DNA from: Euonymus europaeus
Lineage: Eukaryota > Streptophyta > Magnoliopsida > Celastrales > Celastraceae
Length of the DNA stretch: 64,000 nucleotides
Assembly: GCA_963580455.1 (NCBI GenBank)
Contig: OY756957.1
Coordinates: forward strand, 2,175,001 to 2,239,000
Reading direction: 5' to 3'
Below the pieces are notes generated by a model. That model did not search any database and was not told the origin of the DNA. It saw nothing but the letters and a program-made list of their open reading frames with translations. A program made the translations under genes and the position numbers. Of this stretch, positions 34,420 through 46,458 are shown one piece after another. Position 1 is the first letter of the stretch, and each line of letters opens with the position of its first letter.

Positions 34420-37162
34420 TCAACCTTTATAGACGCCCGAGGGATCAGCATTTTGGATGATCCATGGATGTTCAAGAACCTTGTGTAACTGAAGGCGCTG
34501 TGAAGAATCCTTGACTAGCATCTGTCAACATAAAAGAAAAATTCAGAAAAAATATTGAGAATCAAACCCTGGAATCCTTATATGAAAAATTCTGATAGCT
34601 ACAGCGAGTTCAAGGACAGAGAAGAGTGAAACCTGACTAACTAGGTCCTTTGCAACAGAGGAGACAATTGGTTTAGAGGGGAACTTCAAGTCCACCTGCA
34701 CTATCCTGAAGATACAGTAGGCAACTACATAGCAAATTCAAAGAGCTCCGTTCCAAAATATATAATATAATCTGCACGATGAATTGATAAATTTTCGGGA
34801 ATTGATGATGCACCTTCTGTAAGTGTCGGAGTGTTCTTTGGCCTCAAAAGGAGGGACCCCGTAAAGAAATTCATAACACAAAACCCCAAGGCTCCAGATA
34901 TCTACACTAGCATCGTGCTCGACGCTTTCGACTGCAAAAGCATTATGAGAACAAGTTAAATTCTCCATAAAGCAAAAGAAGTTGAACAGATCATAAAAGA
35001 TATGACAAGAAGTTGAAAAACTCTCAAGTTCAGAAGTTAATGTACCCATCTCAGGTGGGAGGTAATCCAGTGTGCCACACATCGTTCGTCTACGGTTGAA
35101 TGTGTGCACCGACCACCCAAAATCTGCAATCTTCAGTTCACCCTTATAAGAAAAACAAACTGACACAATAAGCAAACTACACAATTCATATTGATCAACT
35201 AATGAAAAAGTGTTTTCCTGGATTTTGGTCGTCACCTGTGCACCAATTAATAGATTCTCTGGTTTGATGTCTCTGTGTATTACATGCTTCCCATGACAAT
35301 AAATCAGGGCGCGAGCTAAAGATGCCACATACTGCAATGATTTGATAAATGAAAAATGATAATCATGTCCAGCTATCAAAAACTGCGCTATATCATAAAG
35401 TAAAGCCTATGAATTAGAACCAATATGCTTTTTGAAAAATTCAAGAACTTGCCTAATTTTCACACAACGAGAACTAGGCGCTTAAAATCAGGTTTTGAAA
35501 ACTAAAAATCAAAGGTGCTAATGACTCAGGAATACTCGAATATAAGTGGTCATAGAAATTCAAATAGCGTGTAGCACAGAAACAACTCACAGTAGCAGCA
35601 CGCCTTTCACTAAAATATTTACACTTCTGTAGTTCCTTGTACAGCTCTCCCTTGGCTGCATACTCCAATATCAGATACACTCGTTTCTACCAAAATTGCA
35701 TGTAGAAGAGTTAATCAATTATATTATTCCACCAAGCCACATGTTTTTTTATGAAAAACACATAGAAGTTGCTCAAATGTTGTGTACCTGGTCATAAAAG
35801 TATCCATAGAGGCGTAGTATATTGGGATGTCGTAGATGACTTTGTATTTCAACTTCCCTTCGTAGCTGATGTTCCACTTGTGATTGTTGCAGCTGACTTT
35901 TAAAGAGCACCTTTAGAGCCACAATATGATTGCTCTGTTCAAGAAGAAAAAACATCAGATTTATGACTCATTTATGCCCAAAAATTGTCATCGACTAAAA
36001 ATACATAAATGCATGGATATCCCATTTAATCAGTTAAACACTCACATTCCCTGATTATTCTTTGTTTGAATCAAGATCATTTTATGATTATTGCTCCGGA
36101 TTTGAAGCCTATTATATTGTCCTTTCAATTCAAGTAGTAAGCAACCCCAACTCATCAGAAACATACAGCCAATACTTCGAACCACCTCACAGCTGAGTGT
36201 ACACAAAAAAGACATGAGATGCATCTAATTCTCCATTGGGACTGAAAAGATTCCAGTGTTTTGTTTGATAGGGCTAAACCCAAATCCTAAGCAATTTCAC
36301 CCAGAGAAAAAACTGAAATACATAATCAAATCCACGGGACACATATTCTTTTGTTCAATATTAGTGCAAGCAAAAAAGCACCAACATAACTAATAGTACT
36401 CGAGCAATACAAAGAATTCATGGCAAAAAAAATAATCGCAAAACTAACCCTCTTTTCTCTTGCAAGGTAGACATGGCCAAATTTCCCTCGTCCAAGTGGC
36501 TTTCCAATGTCGAACTCATTAAGCGTCCATCTCCTTTTCTCTGTTGCCGAGGTCTCTGAAGAAGCCTGTTAAGAAAAAAAACACACAACTTGAAACCCAA
36601 AAATCGTCTCTAAAGAACAACCAACAACAATCAAGAGCTTTTAAAAAAAAAAAAAATCAAGAGCAATTACTTTAAAAAGCAGTCATTAAAAACAAGCTAC
36701 AATTACAAACTATAACGGATTTCTCGAATCCATGCCCAAAGTTTCAAATCCGACATCAGTATAACCCCTAACTGAAAACCCTAAAAATCTAAGCCAACGA
36801 TTGTATAATACATACTACAGGTATAGGGAAAGTTAAACCAAAAAAGGAGCATACATAATCAGAATATTCAAAGATTTTGGTATTTCTTGTGCCATTTTAC
36901 ACATTCCTGCATTCATTGCCAAGAACCCAACAGAAGAAACGAAAAAGAAAAATGCCACCCCATACAAGTTAGAAAAAATAATCTAACGCTCGTAAGTATC
37001 AAAACGAAAACTCAACTGTTCGCAAAATATTAAACGAAAACCCTAGATTTCAAGCCCTGGTTCGCCGAGAACCTTAATATTCACCATTGAAACCGAAACA
37101 ATCACAGTTTTCTCAAGCAATTTTACCTTCTCTTGCGGTTGGGTCTCTGAAGCGATCGCCAT
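34420..37162 (-). CDS. AUR1: Aurora kinase, plant alpha type (AUR1/AUR2-like)
   Basis: Nine exons on the minus strand: 37162-37127, 36565-36449, 35934-35788, 35686-35591, 35331-35236, 35142-35046, 34931-34814, 34705-34633 and 34521-34420. The total is 293 residues, close to the ~294 of Arabidopsis AUR1. This Ser/Thr kinase acts at the mitotic spindle, centromere and cell plate. Kinase signatures in order: [12 protein letters not shown] (glycine loop), VALKVLFK (catalytic Lys), [10 protein letters not shown] (catalytic loop), ADFGWSVH (DFG), [16 protein letters not shown] (T-loop with the activating Thr) and [20 protein letters not shown] and the [12 protein letters not shown] loop are diagnostic of Aurora kinases. 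The 20-residue N-terminus is short, as in alpha Auroras. The symbol reflects subgroup similarity only; AUR2 fits as well. Confidence 0.95.
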
Positions 37163-37261
37163 TGGAGAGGGTGGAAACGATTTGATTTTTCGAGAGAAGA
37201 GAGACGAAGAGGGACAAAGAAAGAATAAAGGAAGGCCGTCTTTAGACCAGAATTAAGCACT

Positions 37262-37272
37262 TCGCAACGGTC
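37262..37272 (-). promoter_or_regulatory. Candidate MSA element (G2/M) upstream of Aurora kinase
   Basis: GCAACGGTCGA, containing the AACGG core of mitosis-specific activator sites bound by three-repeat MYB factors, lies about 100 bp upstream of the Aurora kinase start codon. Such sites are expected in promoters of mitotic kinases. The match is partial and the core is short. Confidence 0.45.
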
Positions 37273-37279
37273 GAATTTG

Positions 37280-38204
37280 TACAGACCGCCACGTGGTCAA
37301 TGCCTCTCAAGCCGTTTTTCCATTTTCAAATTTTGGCCATCTGTCCTTACCGTGAAGTTTGTCTATACTGACAAGGCTGTGAACGCTCTATCTTCTCCTG
37401 GAATTCTTGGTCGGGCATCTGATAGTTGGGCCCACTAGCAAGTGAACCTGGGGCCTGGAATTACAAGAACTTTGTGGCCCGGCCAGATTTTAATCCATTA
37501 AGCAGATGAAACTGGGCCGCCAATGGAGGCTAGGTTTGTTACTTGTTGTTCTTCTACCTTGGTCAGGCCCACCCAAATATGCGGATCTTTGTCAAGTCAT
37601 AAATTTTTGGGGAAATTGTAGGCACGTACATGAAATAGGAATGTTGGGCAATAAGGTATGGCGTCAAAATCTTATTTGATTTTTAGTCACATTTTATGTT
37701 CTTTGTCAAAACTGCCCCTATCACAGCAAATTTAAATTCAATTTGGTAATTATAGATAAACGTGGTACCCTCGTGAACTGTGCCACATTTCTATCATAAA
37801 ATTTAAATTATATTTAATTGTCTCGTTAATCGTGATACAACTGTATCACAAAATTCAAAATTTATATCATTGTCTCGTGAATCGTGATATCCTAACATGC
37901 ATGATACTCGAAGCACGCTGTTGTGATTGTAATGTGATACCTTTATGATACATTTATATTTAATCTATGATACTCATCTACGATTGTTAACCAATTTCAA
38001 TTTAAATTCAAATTGTAAATCATTCAAACTGTAGATGTCAAAATGACGTGATACCCAAACTCAATTTCAAATTCGTGATACCCAAATTCAATTACAAATT
38101 CGTAATACACAATTACTCATATCCAATTAATAAACCTCTCCACGCACCAGAACAACGCGACTTCTCCGACATCGAGACACTACTCCTCCGGCAACGATAT
38201 CTAT
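37280..38204. other. Aurora kinase upstream spacer, then GTATCA-rich repeat
   Basis: 37280-37640 is ordinary promoter-side spacer. From about 37740, GTGATACC, GTATCAC and CGTGATACCC recur every 20-50 bases, ending in GACATCGAGACACTACTCCTC at 38168, a phrase repeated at 41622 on the far side of the CACTA element. No gene is seen. Confidence 0.5.
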
Positions 38205-41200
38205 CACTACAAGAATTTCACATTTTACCGACGGATTTTTCCGTCGGTAATTATTGAAAATACGTCGGTAATATTTATTACCGACGGAAAAATATTTGTC
38301 GGTAAAACGCTCGTCGCTATTTGAATACTGACGAAACATACTTTCGTCGGTAAATTGCCGACGGATCTACCGACGAATAATTGTCTGACGGTAATTACCG
38401 ACAGAAATGTCTGTCGGTAAAAAAAAATTTAAAAATTTAAAAATCCGTCGGTAATCCGTCGGTAAAAATAAAAAATAAACAAATAAAAAAACAAAAATCC
38501 GTCGGTAATCCGTCGATAAAAATAAAAATAAAATATATATATATATATTAGAGAAATCATCGTAAACTATGACAAAAATACCATAGTACAGTAATAATTA
38601 ATATCAATGTCCGGGTGATTGATAGTTCCCATGATGTCCATTCCGTGATTACCAAACGTAATATTGTTCTGTTAGTCCTAGCAACTTTAAACCTGAAACA
38701 TAACACATTGAATTAAGCTGAATGACACCGTAATCAAGAAACATAGTCATAGATGATGGACACACCAGTAACTTCATGAAATCCATGTATAAATCAAATT
38801 ACTCAGCTTTTAAACCACAACTATCACATTAAACATACAGCTGCTCATTAAAAAAAATGAAATTCATTTGGCATATATATGCTTGGAATATAATCAAATG
38901 AGAATAAGAAGCAAACAACTTATTCTTCTAGGTTCATTAGTGTTTAATTCTTGCTCAGTCATGAAAGCCAAAATCTGACAGACCCAAAAACTTAAAGTTC
39001 AAATAAAGGCAGCGATGAATGATTGAAAGCACAGAAGAAGAAGCATGAAGAAGAACATACGTGAATTTTTTATGCTTGAATGATTGGTTCTCCCTGCCGA
39101 ACAAATGACAACAACAATTAGAAGTGGACGAACAAAGTCCCATGTAAAGCACATAACACAAGCATGCTTAAAAAAAAGTAGGCTCCAATCTGAATATGTC
39201 AAAGTGAATTGCATGCCTTCTCAGATTTTTATCAATCATGCTTGTAATGGAGAACCTTTAAACTACCAAATGTTCAAACTTATGATGCCTTTTCATATAG
39301 AATTAAAAATTAGTTAACGATCATATTTTGTTAAATACTTAGATACCAAAAGTTAAGGTCAAGGTCAAGTGTTTGTCCATGTTCATATAAAATTTGTTGA
39401 CCAAACAACCTTTCAAAAATTATTAAAAATAAAGAATAGAAAGACCAAAATTTTAAAAAAGTAAATACTCTGAATAGAGTCACAGAAATCTCAAATTGAA
39501 GTTTATAGGAATGGCTAGACAATGATATTAACCTGGAATTCCTCACAAAACTCCTAAAGGTACAACTAACCTAGACAAATGAAGATTGTTCTGATTGGAA
39601 AAAAAGTCTTGAACTGCTACTGCATAACAATACAAAGCATTGAGTTTCAACAATTGAAAAGAAAGATAAAAGAACACACACTCATACCTGTAAAGTCGCA
39701 GTGACAGTGTATTTTAGGAGCATTCTATAAATTAAATTATTTTAAAACAACATAAATGCCTCTTTCACAAGAAATTTCAGGCAGAAAAACAATGTCAAAT
39801 GAACCTAGAGATGCGCAATTCACCTGATATCTCTCATAAATAGCTCTCTAGGATTATCAACTAATCCACATATTGAAACAGAGTATCTACCAAAAAAATA
39901 GATAGAAGATAACTTAAAAGAAGGAACAGAGGAAGCACTACAAGAAATTCACAAAGAACTAAAGTTAACCAATTTAACTATACGGGTCAAAGAAAATTGT
40001 TACTTTTGTTAAATAACTGTTGAGTTTTTTTTGCAGTAACTTCCAAAGAATCTCGCTCTTTCAAAAGTTTCATCTGCAATTAAATGATAAGAACAAACGA
40101 TACAGCTTGCATTCACAAAAAATGAGGTAACAATAAAAACCGCATATTCAACTTCAACATGGATCTCTCAAATTGATGAACCATTTAGCTCCAATTTTAT
40201 GTGTTTATATCTCCTCATGGGCTCAAATCCTCTCAATGATGACTTTAAAAATCTACTAACCTTAAGATCCAAGAACAAGATATGCCACAATGGTGTCTTT
40301 GAATTCAAACCACATAATAAAATTGTGCTGCCCACGATGTGCCAGGCCCCCCTGACTAAATGTGCAAGGTGGTGGCATATGTTTAGATTGAGCTCAGGAA
40401 CAACAACTTCTACTCAGCGTCAATTTGCCCTAATTTGGTCCCAAATCAAGCTTTTAATAATCATAAACATCAAAGAAAGCTCACTCAAAAACTCAATCTC
40501 CTCTATTATGGCATTCATTCAAGTGTATACAATACTCAGAAAGTCAGAATCAACTTACCGATAATGGCCTAGGGCTCGAAGATTTTTCCGTCCTTCCATC
40601 TACTACTAAAGTCTACTTTACGAACACATTAAAACGTGATTCTTCCTTTCATTTCTTCGAGCCCTAATTCACTACATCAACCCTCTCTTTCACCACTGCC
40701 ACCAGTGCCACAAACAAAATCAAAGGAATCACTTAAGGACTTACCTGAGATGTAGTAAATCTGACTGAAGGCGTCTATGACCGGGGGTTCCTCTGATCTC
40801 GCACAGACGCTGGGGTTAAGAAGAAGCAATGGGGTAGAGGAGTCTTCGATTGAGACTAATTAGAAAAAAGCATCAGACATAGAGACCGAAAATAGAGACA
40901 AAGAGAGTAAAAATTGAAAAATTGAAAACATTACCGACATAATTTAATTTCGTCGGTAAACTAAACTATTACCGACGGAACGTTTCCGTCGGTAATCCGT
41001 CGTAAATTTTCGCGCTAACTTTGGCGCCAAATATTATCGACTAAAATTTTCCGTCGGTAATAATTTTGTCGGTATTCCGTCGGCAATTCGTCGGTAATTT
41101 CTAATATGAGAAAAACGTCGCTAATCCGTCGTTAATCCGTCGATATTTACCGATAGAACTTGTCCGTCGGTAAATTCCGTCGGTAATCTACAGTTTTCTT

Positions 41201-41206
41201 GTAGTG
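38205..41206. mobile_element. Non-autonomous CACTA (En/Spm) transposon, 3.0 kb
   Basis: Ends are CACTACAAGAA and TTCTTGTAGTG, the classical CACTA inverted termini. Left (about 38227-38520) and right (about 40935-41190) subterminal zones are dense in TTACCGACGG and CCGTCGGTAA in both orientations, the expected transposase-binding array. Flanking triplets are TAT and GAT, so the 3-bp target duplication is not exact. The 2.4 kb interior (38520-40930) has only short frames and no recognisable TNP2-type transposase. A GC-richer zone at 40740-40860 next to the right array may be an old transposase promoter/exon remnant. Confidence 0.9.
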
Positions 41207-42000
41207 GATCACTGAGAATGTTACTTGAAATTGATGCATTAATTGTAGCTTTACTATACTTTTGTGATACCTCTATGCTATATGGATACATTGATGATAC
41301 CAGGAAAAAAAAAGAAACTGTAAACATACCACATTATAGGTCAAGCCTTCAAGAGGTTGTTGGCCTTATTGACAGAAACACTACTGAAATAGCCTTCCCT
41401 GCAGCGAAAAAATCAAATCAAATATCAACAAAGCATGAATGTATCTTAAGAGTATCACAAACAAATACTACTAAAACAAGCTTTCTTGCAATCAAAAAAC
41501 CAAACCAAATGTCAACAAAGCATGAAGGTATCTTAAGTGTATCACAAAAATAAAACTAGAGAAACAACATTTCCAGCAACCAAAAAAATAAAACCAAATA
41601 TCAACAAAAACTATAGTACGACATCGAGACGCTACTCCTCCGGTAACGATCTTTGTGATGGCTAAACACTGAGAATGTTACTTGAAATTGATGCATTAAT
41701 TGTAGCTTTTCGATACTTTTGTGATACCTTTGTGCTATCTCGATACATTAATGATACCAGGAAAAAGGAAGAAACTGTAAACATACCACATTATAGGTCA
41801 AGCCTTCAAGAGGTTGTTGGCCTTATTGACAGAAACACTACTGAAATAGCATTCCCTGCATCGAAAAAAATCAAATCAAATATCAACAAAACATAAATGT
41901 ATCTTAAGAGTATCACAAACAAATACTACTAAAACAAGCTTTCTTGCAATAAAAAAACCAAATCAAATGTCAACAAAGCATGAAGGTATCTTAAGTGCAC
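41207..42000 (+). repeat. ~457-bp tandem duplication, interrupted on its left by the CACTA element
   Basis: Two copies start CACTGAGAATGTTACTTG (41210 and 41667) and share GGTCAAGCCTTCAAGAGGTTG and CATGAAGGTATCTTAAGTG. Copy 2 also keeps the GACATCGAGACGCTACTCCTC segment (41622) whose counterpart in copy 1 lies at 38168, left of the CACTA element. The duplication therefore came first and the transposon split copy 1. The longest frames (41218-41553 and 41675-41896) are parallel but match no known protein. Confidence 0.85.
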
Positions 42001-42628
42001 CATAAAGAATGATCAAATTTATGATTAATGGGTTGAACAATGAGTGCACCATCTACACCTGCCTCTTCCATGGACTGCAGTAAATAGAACAATAGCAGTT
42101 ACATATACATCATAGAATCTCAGCACGCTAACAAGATTCTCTCCCTTCAGATTCAATATAACAAGGATTGAATAGTCCATCAAAATCAATTATCATACAC
42201 TTTCAAGGAATTGGCAATAAAAAAAAGGAACTACCACGCTTGATCATTTAATTATTCACTTCTAAAACACCCAAAACATCAATTTGCAAAGTAAATTAAT
42301 ACCCACAAGAACAAACAAGGCCATATAACAAAGTATGAATTTTAAAAAACCCCAATTCACAGGATTGATAGAGGAAGCACCTCTAGCAAGAAATCCACAT
42401 GTCCAGGCAAAGTAGGTTCTTGTCCAGTAAAGTATGGGTACTTCTCTACAGCCTTCCTTCACAAAAATAGTTATGCCGTTATCATTCAAAAGTCCCTCTC
42501 TCCATTTTCCTCGCATTTGAAAGTTAAAACATTGAAAAGAAATAATCAGACACAAATACCTCTTGAGGAGAAGCCCACACGTGGAGATGCGAATCTATGA
42601 CTTTTGCTTTGGCTTCTGATGAAGCCAT
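42001..42628 (-). pseudogene. 5' fragment of an amidohydrolase-family gene
   Basis: Three exons on the minus strand: 42628-42560 (MASSEAKAKVIDSHLHVW...), 42452-42381 (AVEKYPYFTGQEPTLPGHVD...) and 42074-42001 (SMEEAGVDGALIVQPINHKF...). They splice in frame for about 71 residues. The text matches the N-terminus of plant amidohydrolase-2 proteins (TIM-barrel hydrolases related to 2-pyrone-4,6-dicarboxylate hydrolase), with the metal-binding H-x-H in DSHLHVW. A full protein would need over 200 more residues. After the third exon the sequence passes straight into the tandem repeat at 42000 and no later exons are found down to the Aurora kinase promoter. The gene therefore looks truncated, or a gene piece carried by a transposon. 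A possible donor GTGCAC follows exon 3. Confidence 0.72.
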
Positions 42629-43520
42629 TTTTGCCACAAATGGTCGAACTGAAGGCGCTTTCTTGGAGAAACGAAGTGGAGGGAGAACTGGAGCTGATTA
42701 TATCAGGGGCTTTAACAACTTCACTGCCATGGGAGTGGATGTAAGGCGGTGGCAGAGGAGCGACATTTGTTTCTAGATCTGATGAACTAAAAAATCCTGC
42801 AAATCTATTTGAACGAGCGAAAGGGTTTTAGATAAGAGGAGAGAATGAAATTGTAGAGGCAAAGACGAGGATTTCAAAACATAAACCACGAAGATTCAAA
42901 ATTCAAAGTGAAGGGTAGCTTTGTCATTAATAAAAAATATTTGGACTTAAAATTACAAAGTTACCCATTTTTTGACCTTACAACTATTTACAAAACTTGT
43001 CTGACATTTTTACAAATAAGTATGTAAAAGTAGACTTAATGACAATTTCCCATTTATTTTTATTTTATTCCAAGGACAAACTTTTTCTCTACTACACTTT
43101 TTTAGAATACATGCGAGAGGCAGGGGCTTTTGTATGATGAATGCACATCTCTATGCCATTACAATACTTTTTTTAATGCAAGAAAATCATATAATTAGTA
43201 CACTTGTATTAGATTCAAATTTCGAGCCACATATAAAGTTCCTCAATATCCATAGATCTCTATGTTTCGAGACTAAACTCATTGAGGAAAAATAAGCACA
43301 CCCTGACTGAGTGAATGTTCATTCACGCAATTGTAAAAATATGCGACTTGAAATTCACAGACCTACTCACGCAAGAAGTTATCGCAATCAAATTCACCTG
43401 AACAATAATTCGTTGATATGTCCGGACTATACATATTATATATATGGAATAAATATATACATAGATATAAAACATCCAAGAAATCACAGCACCCAGTATA
43501 GTGTTTGTTTCATTGCTGGC
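42629..43520. other. Spacer between the amidohydrolase fragment and oleosin
   Basis: 42629-42850 is the leader side of the amidohydrolase fragment. An upstream in-frame ATG there soon meets a stop. The rest is AT-rich and no gene is seen. Confidence 0.4.
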
Positions 43521-43526
43521 ATGAAA

Positions 43527-43563
43527 CCACGTGGCATCCATTCACCATCAAGACAGTCATGCA
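43527..43563 (+). promoter_or_regulatory. Seed-type promoter elements of the oleosin gene (ABRE/G-box and RY)
   Basis: CCACGTGGC at 43527-43535 is a palindromic G-box/ABRE core bound by bZIP factors. CATGCA at 43558-43563 is an RY motif bound by B3 factors such as ABI3 and FUS3. The pair, about 200 bp upstream of an oleosin start codon, fits abscisic-acid-controlled expression in maturing seeds. Binding itself is inferred. Confidence 0.65.
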
Positions 43564-43715
43564 AAGCTGCCAAACCAAACACGCGAGCTCTGTCAGTTCA
43601 ATATACCTAAGCACTCTCTGCTCACATAACACGAGAAGATGAACATCTCAATTTCAAATGCTGCCACGTACCATATCTCTCTGTCCTATATTCATGCCAC
43701 CGTCATTGTTCTAGA

Positions 43716-43721
43716 TATAAA
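43716..43721 (+). promoter_or_regulatory. TATA box of the oleosin gene
   Basis: TATAAA lies 46 bp upstream of the oleosin ATG, downstream of the ABRE and RY motifs. Confidence 0.6.
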
Positions 43722-43766
43722 CCGAAGCACCGGTGCTTCTTTGCTCTCAATCACACCCGTTCAATC

Positions 43767-44210
43767 ATGTCTGAACAATCAAGACAAGGGAGGCAGACCC
43801 TCTATGGTGATTCAACACCAACTTCACGCAAAGTCGTCAAGATCTTGACGGCAACCACCATAGGTGCTGGACTCTCACTTCTGTCGGCGTTAACCTTAAC
43901 CGGGACAGTGATAGGCCTAATCGTGGTCACTCCACTTCTGGTTCTGTTCAGTCCAGTTCTAGTCCCAGCGGCAATTGCATCATTCCTGGCCTTTGCTGGA
44001 TTCGTATTTTCTGGTGGGTGTGGCGCAGCGGGGGTTGCGGTGTTAACGTGGATATATCAGTATGTGACTGGAAAACACCCGCCCGGGGCGGACAAACTTG
44101 ACCAGGCCAAAGAAATGTTCGCAACTAAGGCTAGGGAAATGAAGGAGATGGGTAGGGAGTATGGACAGCAAGTGCAACAGAAGGCACAAGTGACTACTCA
44201 AGGGTCTTGA
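43767..44210 (+). CDS. Oleosin (low-molecular-weight, L type)
   Basis: A single-exon frame of 147 residues. Oleosins coat seed oil bodies and stop them fusing. The layout is typical: a short polar N-terminus ([10 protein letters not shown]...), a hydrophobic hairpin of about 70 residues from [16 protein letters not shown] onwards, the proline knot [12 protein letters not shown] at its turn, and an amphipathic C-terminus rich in Lys, Glu and Gln ([20 protein letters not shown]). The 18-residue C-terminal insertion of H-type oleosins is absent, so it is an L oleosin. Absence of introns is normal for this family. The promoter motifs upstream agree with seed expression. Confidence 0.97.
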   Translation: MSEQSRQGRQTLYGDSTPTSRKVVKILTATTIGAGLSLLSALTLTGTVIGLIVVTPLLVLFSPVLVPAAIASFLAFAGFVFSGGCGAAGVAVLTWIYQYVTGKHPPGADKLDQAKEMFATKAREMKEMGREYGQQVQQKAQVTTQGS

Positions 44211-44614
44211 TCAGAGTTGAGACTGGTTTTCCTGGGTTTGATGGGTTGTCTCTGTGCTATGGTGTTTGATCTTGAGATATTTGTGTGTATGCATGCATGG
44301 ATTCTGTTGTTGGGTTTTGTGCCTTAAGGTGGTGGTTCTACTAGTACTAGTTAATAAAACCTTCCTTCGTTAATTAGCTCTCTCAGAGATTTACAAATCT
44401 TTAGTTAAGAGATTTGTTCATCTTTTTTCCTTTTAAACTTGAAACAAACAAAAATCTAAGAGCCAATATTTGGCCAAAACTTGCAACCTTTATGTATTTC
44501 TTTCGGTCTAAGAAGAAAGCAAGGAATGGTTGCAACTCAGCTGCAACTAGAGAATGAAAGATTAGGAGTAACAAAAGAAACTTTGAAAATGAAGGTATCG
44601 ACCTTGATAATCTT
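44211..44614. other. Oleosin 3' region and convergent spacer
   Basis: Probable 3' untranslated region of oleosin, with AATAAAAC near 44352 as a possible polyadenylation signal, meeting the 3' side of the next gene on the other strand. Confidence 0.45.
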
Positions 44615-46458
44615 TCAATGTTTCTTGGAGGGGTTTGGATCCACCGACTCCGGGCTTTGATTCATGGGCAGCAAATAAGATGGAAGAGAGCGAGGGACAA
44701 TGAATGCCAATGTCAAACAGAGAAATGCCATGACTGCTACCCACCAAGCTTTGTGCGGGATCCCTAATAATAGCTCGTCACAAACTGTGATGGAAAATGA
44801 AGATAGTTAGAAAACAAGTAAGGACAGAAAAGAACAGAGAGAGACATCAATTTAACTCTTGAAATAGCATTAAGGCACAGAGACTAGCTCAATGCTGTTA
44901 TTTTGATGGATACTTTCGTTATTCAGAAACAAACACACATGATCAGAAAACAAACACATTGACGTAGGCAGGAGACTCGTCAACTGATTCACTCAATAAA
45001 CCAGAAAGCCCAGAGCAATGATGATGCTTGGATTTCATGGAGAGAAAAAAAAAGGGAAGGCAAAAATTAGACTTCTTGCTGCATTTGGGACTGAGCTTAT
45101 GGCTTCTAGAGTCATTGAGACAAATGGTTAAGAGAGTTCCTGGATACTTTGAAGTCTGGCAGCAGCTTTTGCAAGCATTTTGAGAGGGACTAAATAAGGG
45201 CAGTAGCTAGACTGCCTATCAAACTTTTGGAGGTGCAAATTATATGGTGCATAATGTTTCTCATTGGGCTGCTGTTTCAAAGTGGTCTGGCTGGATTCCT
45301 TTGCCCAGCATAGGTCTGGATGTGAAACTCTTTGGAAACTGAAAGTTGCATAACTGATCTGCAAATCTGCTAAAACATAAAATCTGTAGCACGAGGAAGT
45401 AGCAAGAGCACAAAATAATGAAGACAAAATTATAGAGTTTCATCAAATGAATTTCATCAGAAATAGCCAAATAGGTAGACTTAAGCTACCCTGTAGAAGA
45501 CAGCAGAGAAATGCTTCTCCCCCACACACTCAAATATAGTGAAATATTCAAACGTTGGCTCTTACATAAGTTGACCAGACACATGCATACATACGACGAT
45601 ACAGAAATACATTTAATATCAGAGAAGTCTCACACACTAACAGAAACTCCTATATGATCTAGGGTTATTTCCTGAATGAGGTTATGACCAATAGGCTTGA
45701 CATATTGTAGTATTGATACCAAGAGAAATTGCATACATGTACCAACCTATATTGTATGTGATGAACTTCCTCTCTGGTACATGTGGTATTGCAACAAATC
45801 CTTCAGGCTCCACAGTCACCAAGACAAACATTTTGTCCTGTCAAAGCTAGGAATGTCTTACTAGTTACCACATACAATATGTTAAAGCTCCTTCACAATT
45901 CGGTAGCCAACCAACCTGATTACTGAGTGCAGTAACACCATCAGTCTTGAAAATTAATTTGTCAGTATTCAGCAACCTCCTGTTTCGGTCCAGTCCCAAC
46001 TCTGTACTGTCTTTTTTCAATTCCACAGAAAATCTGGCTGGTATCTGATGTTCAACAAATGCAAGGTAAGTCTTATGCCACTACATTGCTTGGAAAGAAC
46101 AACCACCATAAAAAGCACAAAATTACATACAGAAGCTGGATAGGATATCTTCACTTCATACCAAGAAGATGGTTTAATCCCTTTCAGTTGGTAGAGTCGA
46201 GAACCCAATTGCAATGGTAGAGTTTCCTTCCACAATTCCTCCCCGACATTCAAAAATTTGCTGTCAATCCTGTGATATTCAAATTTACTTACGAGCAAGC
46301 AAAGAAGTATGATATAAAGATTAGCCGCAAAGAAAATGGTATGCAGAACCCTATATGCACATCTATAAAGACTATACTGACGTGTTTCCATTGATGAAAG
46401 TCGGGCCATTGACAATGAAGCTGAATACGTAGAACACAAAGAGAAAACAACGAAGCAT
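44615..46458 (-). CDS. Type I membrane protein of unknown function
   Basis: Five exons on the minus strand: 46458-46382, 46269-46131, 46044-45916, 45837-45747 and 44784-44615. All introns are GT-AG and the frame gives 201 residues. The protein starts with a hydrophobic signal peptide (MLRCFLFVFYVFSFIVNG). A luminal domain of about 130 residues follows (with SRLYQLKGIKPSSWYEVKIS, IPARFSVELKK and FVAIPHVPERKF). One membrane segment near residues 158-176 (AWWVAVMAFLCLTLAFIV) precedes a short cytosolic tail ending PSKKH. The tail has a Lys pair near the end but not in the exact KKxx position. An ER/Golgi location is an inference. I do not recognise the family and assign no function. The last intron is ~960 bp; the long frame at 45128-45427 within it is taken as non-coding. 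Confidence 0.8.

Noticed and set aside
38205..41206. CACTA interior as a gene-bearing autonomous element
   Set aside because: No frame is long enough and no transposase motif could be found.
41218..41896. Parallel frames in the two tandem-repeat copies (MLLEIDALIVA...)
   Set aside because: Similarity between copies is at DNA level because of the duplication; the peptide matches nothing known.
45128..45427. 99-codon minus-strand frame inside the last intron of the membrane-protein gene
   Set aside because: Splicing around it gives a continuous protein; including it would break the frame, and it shows no domain.
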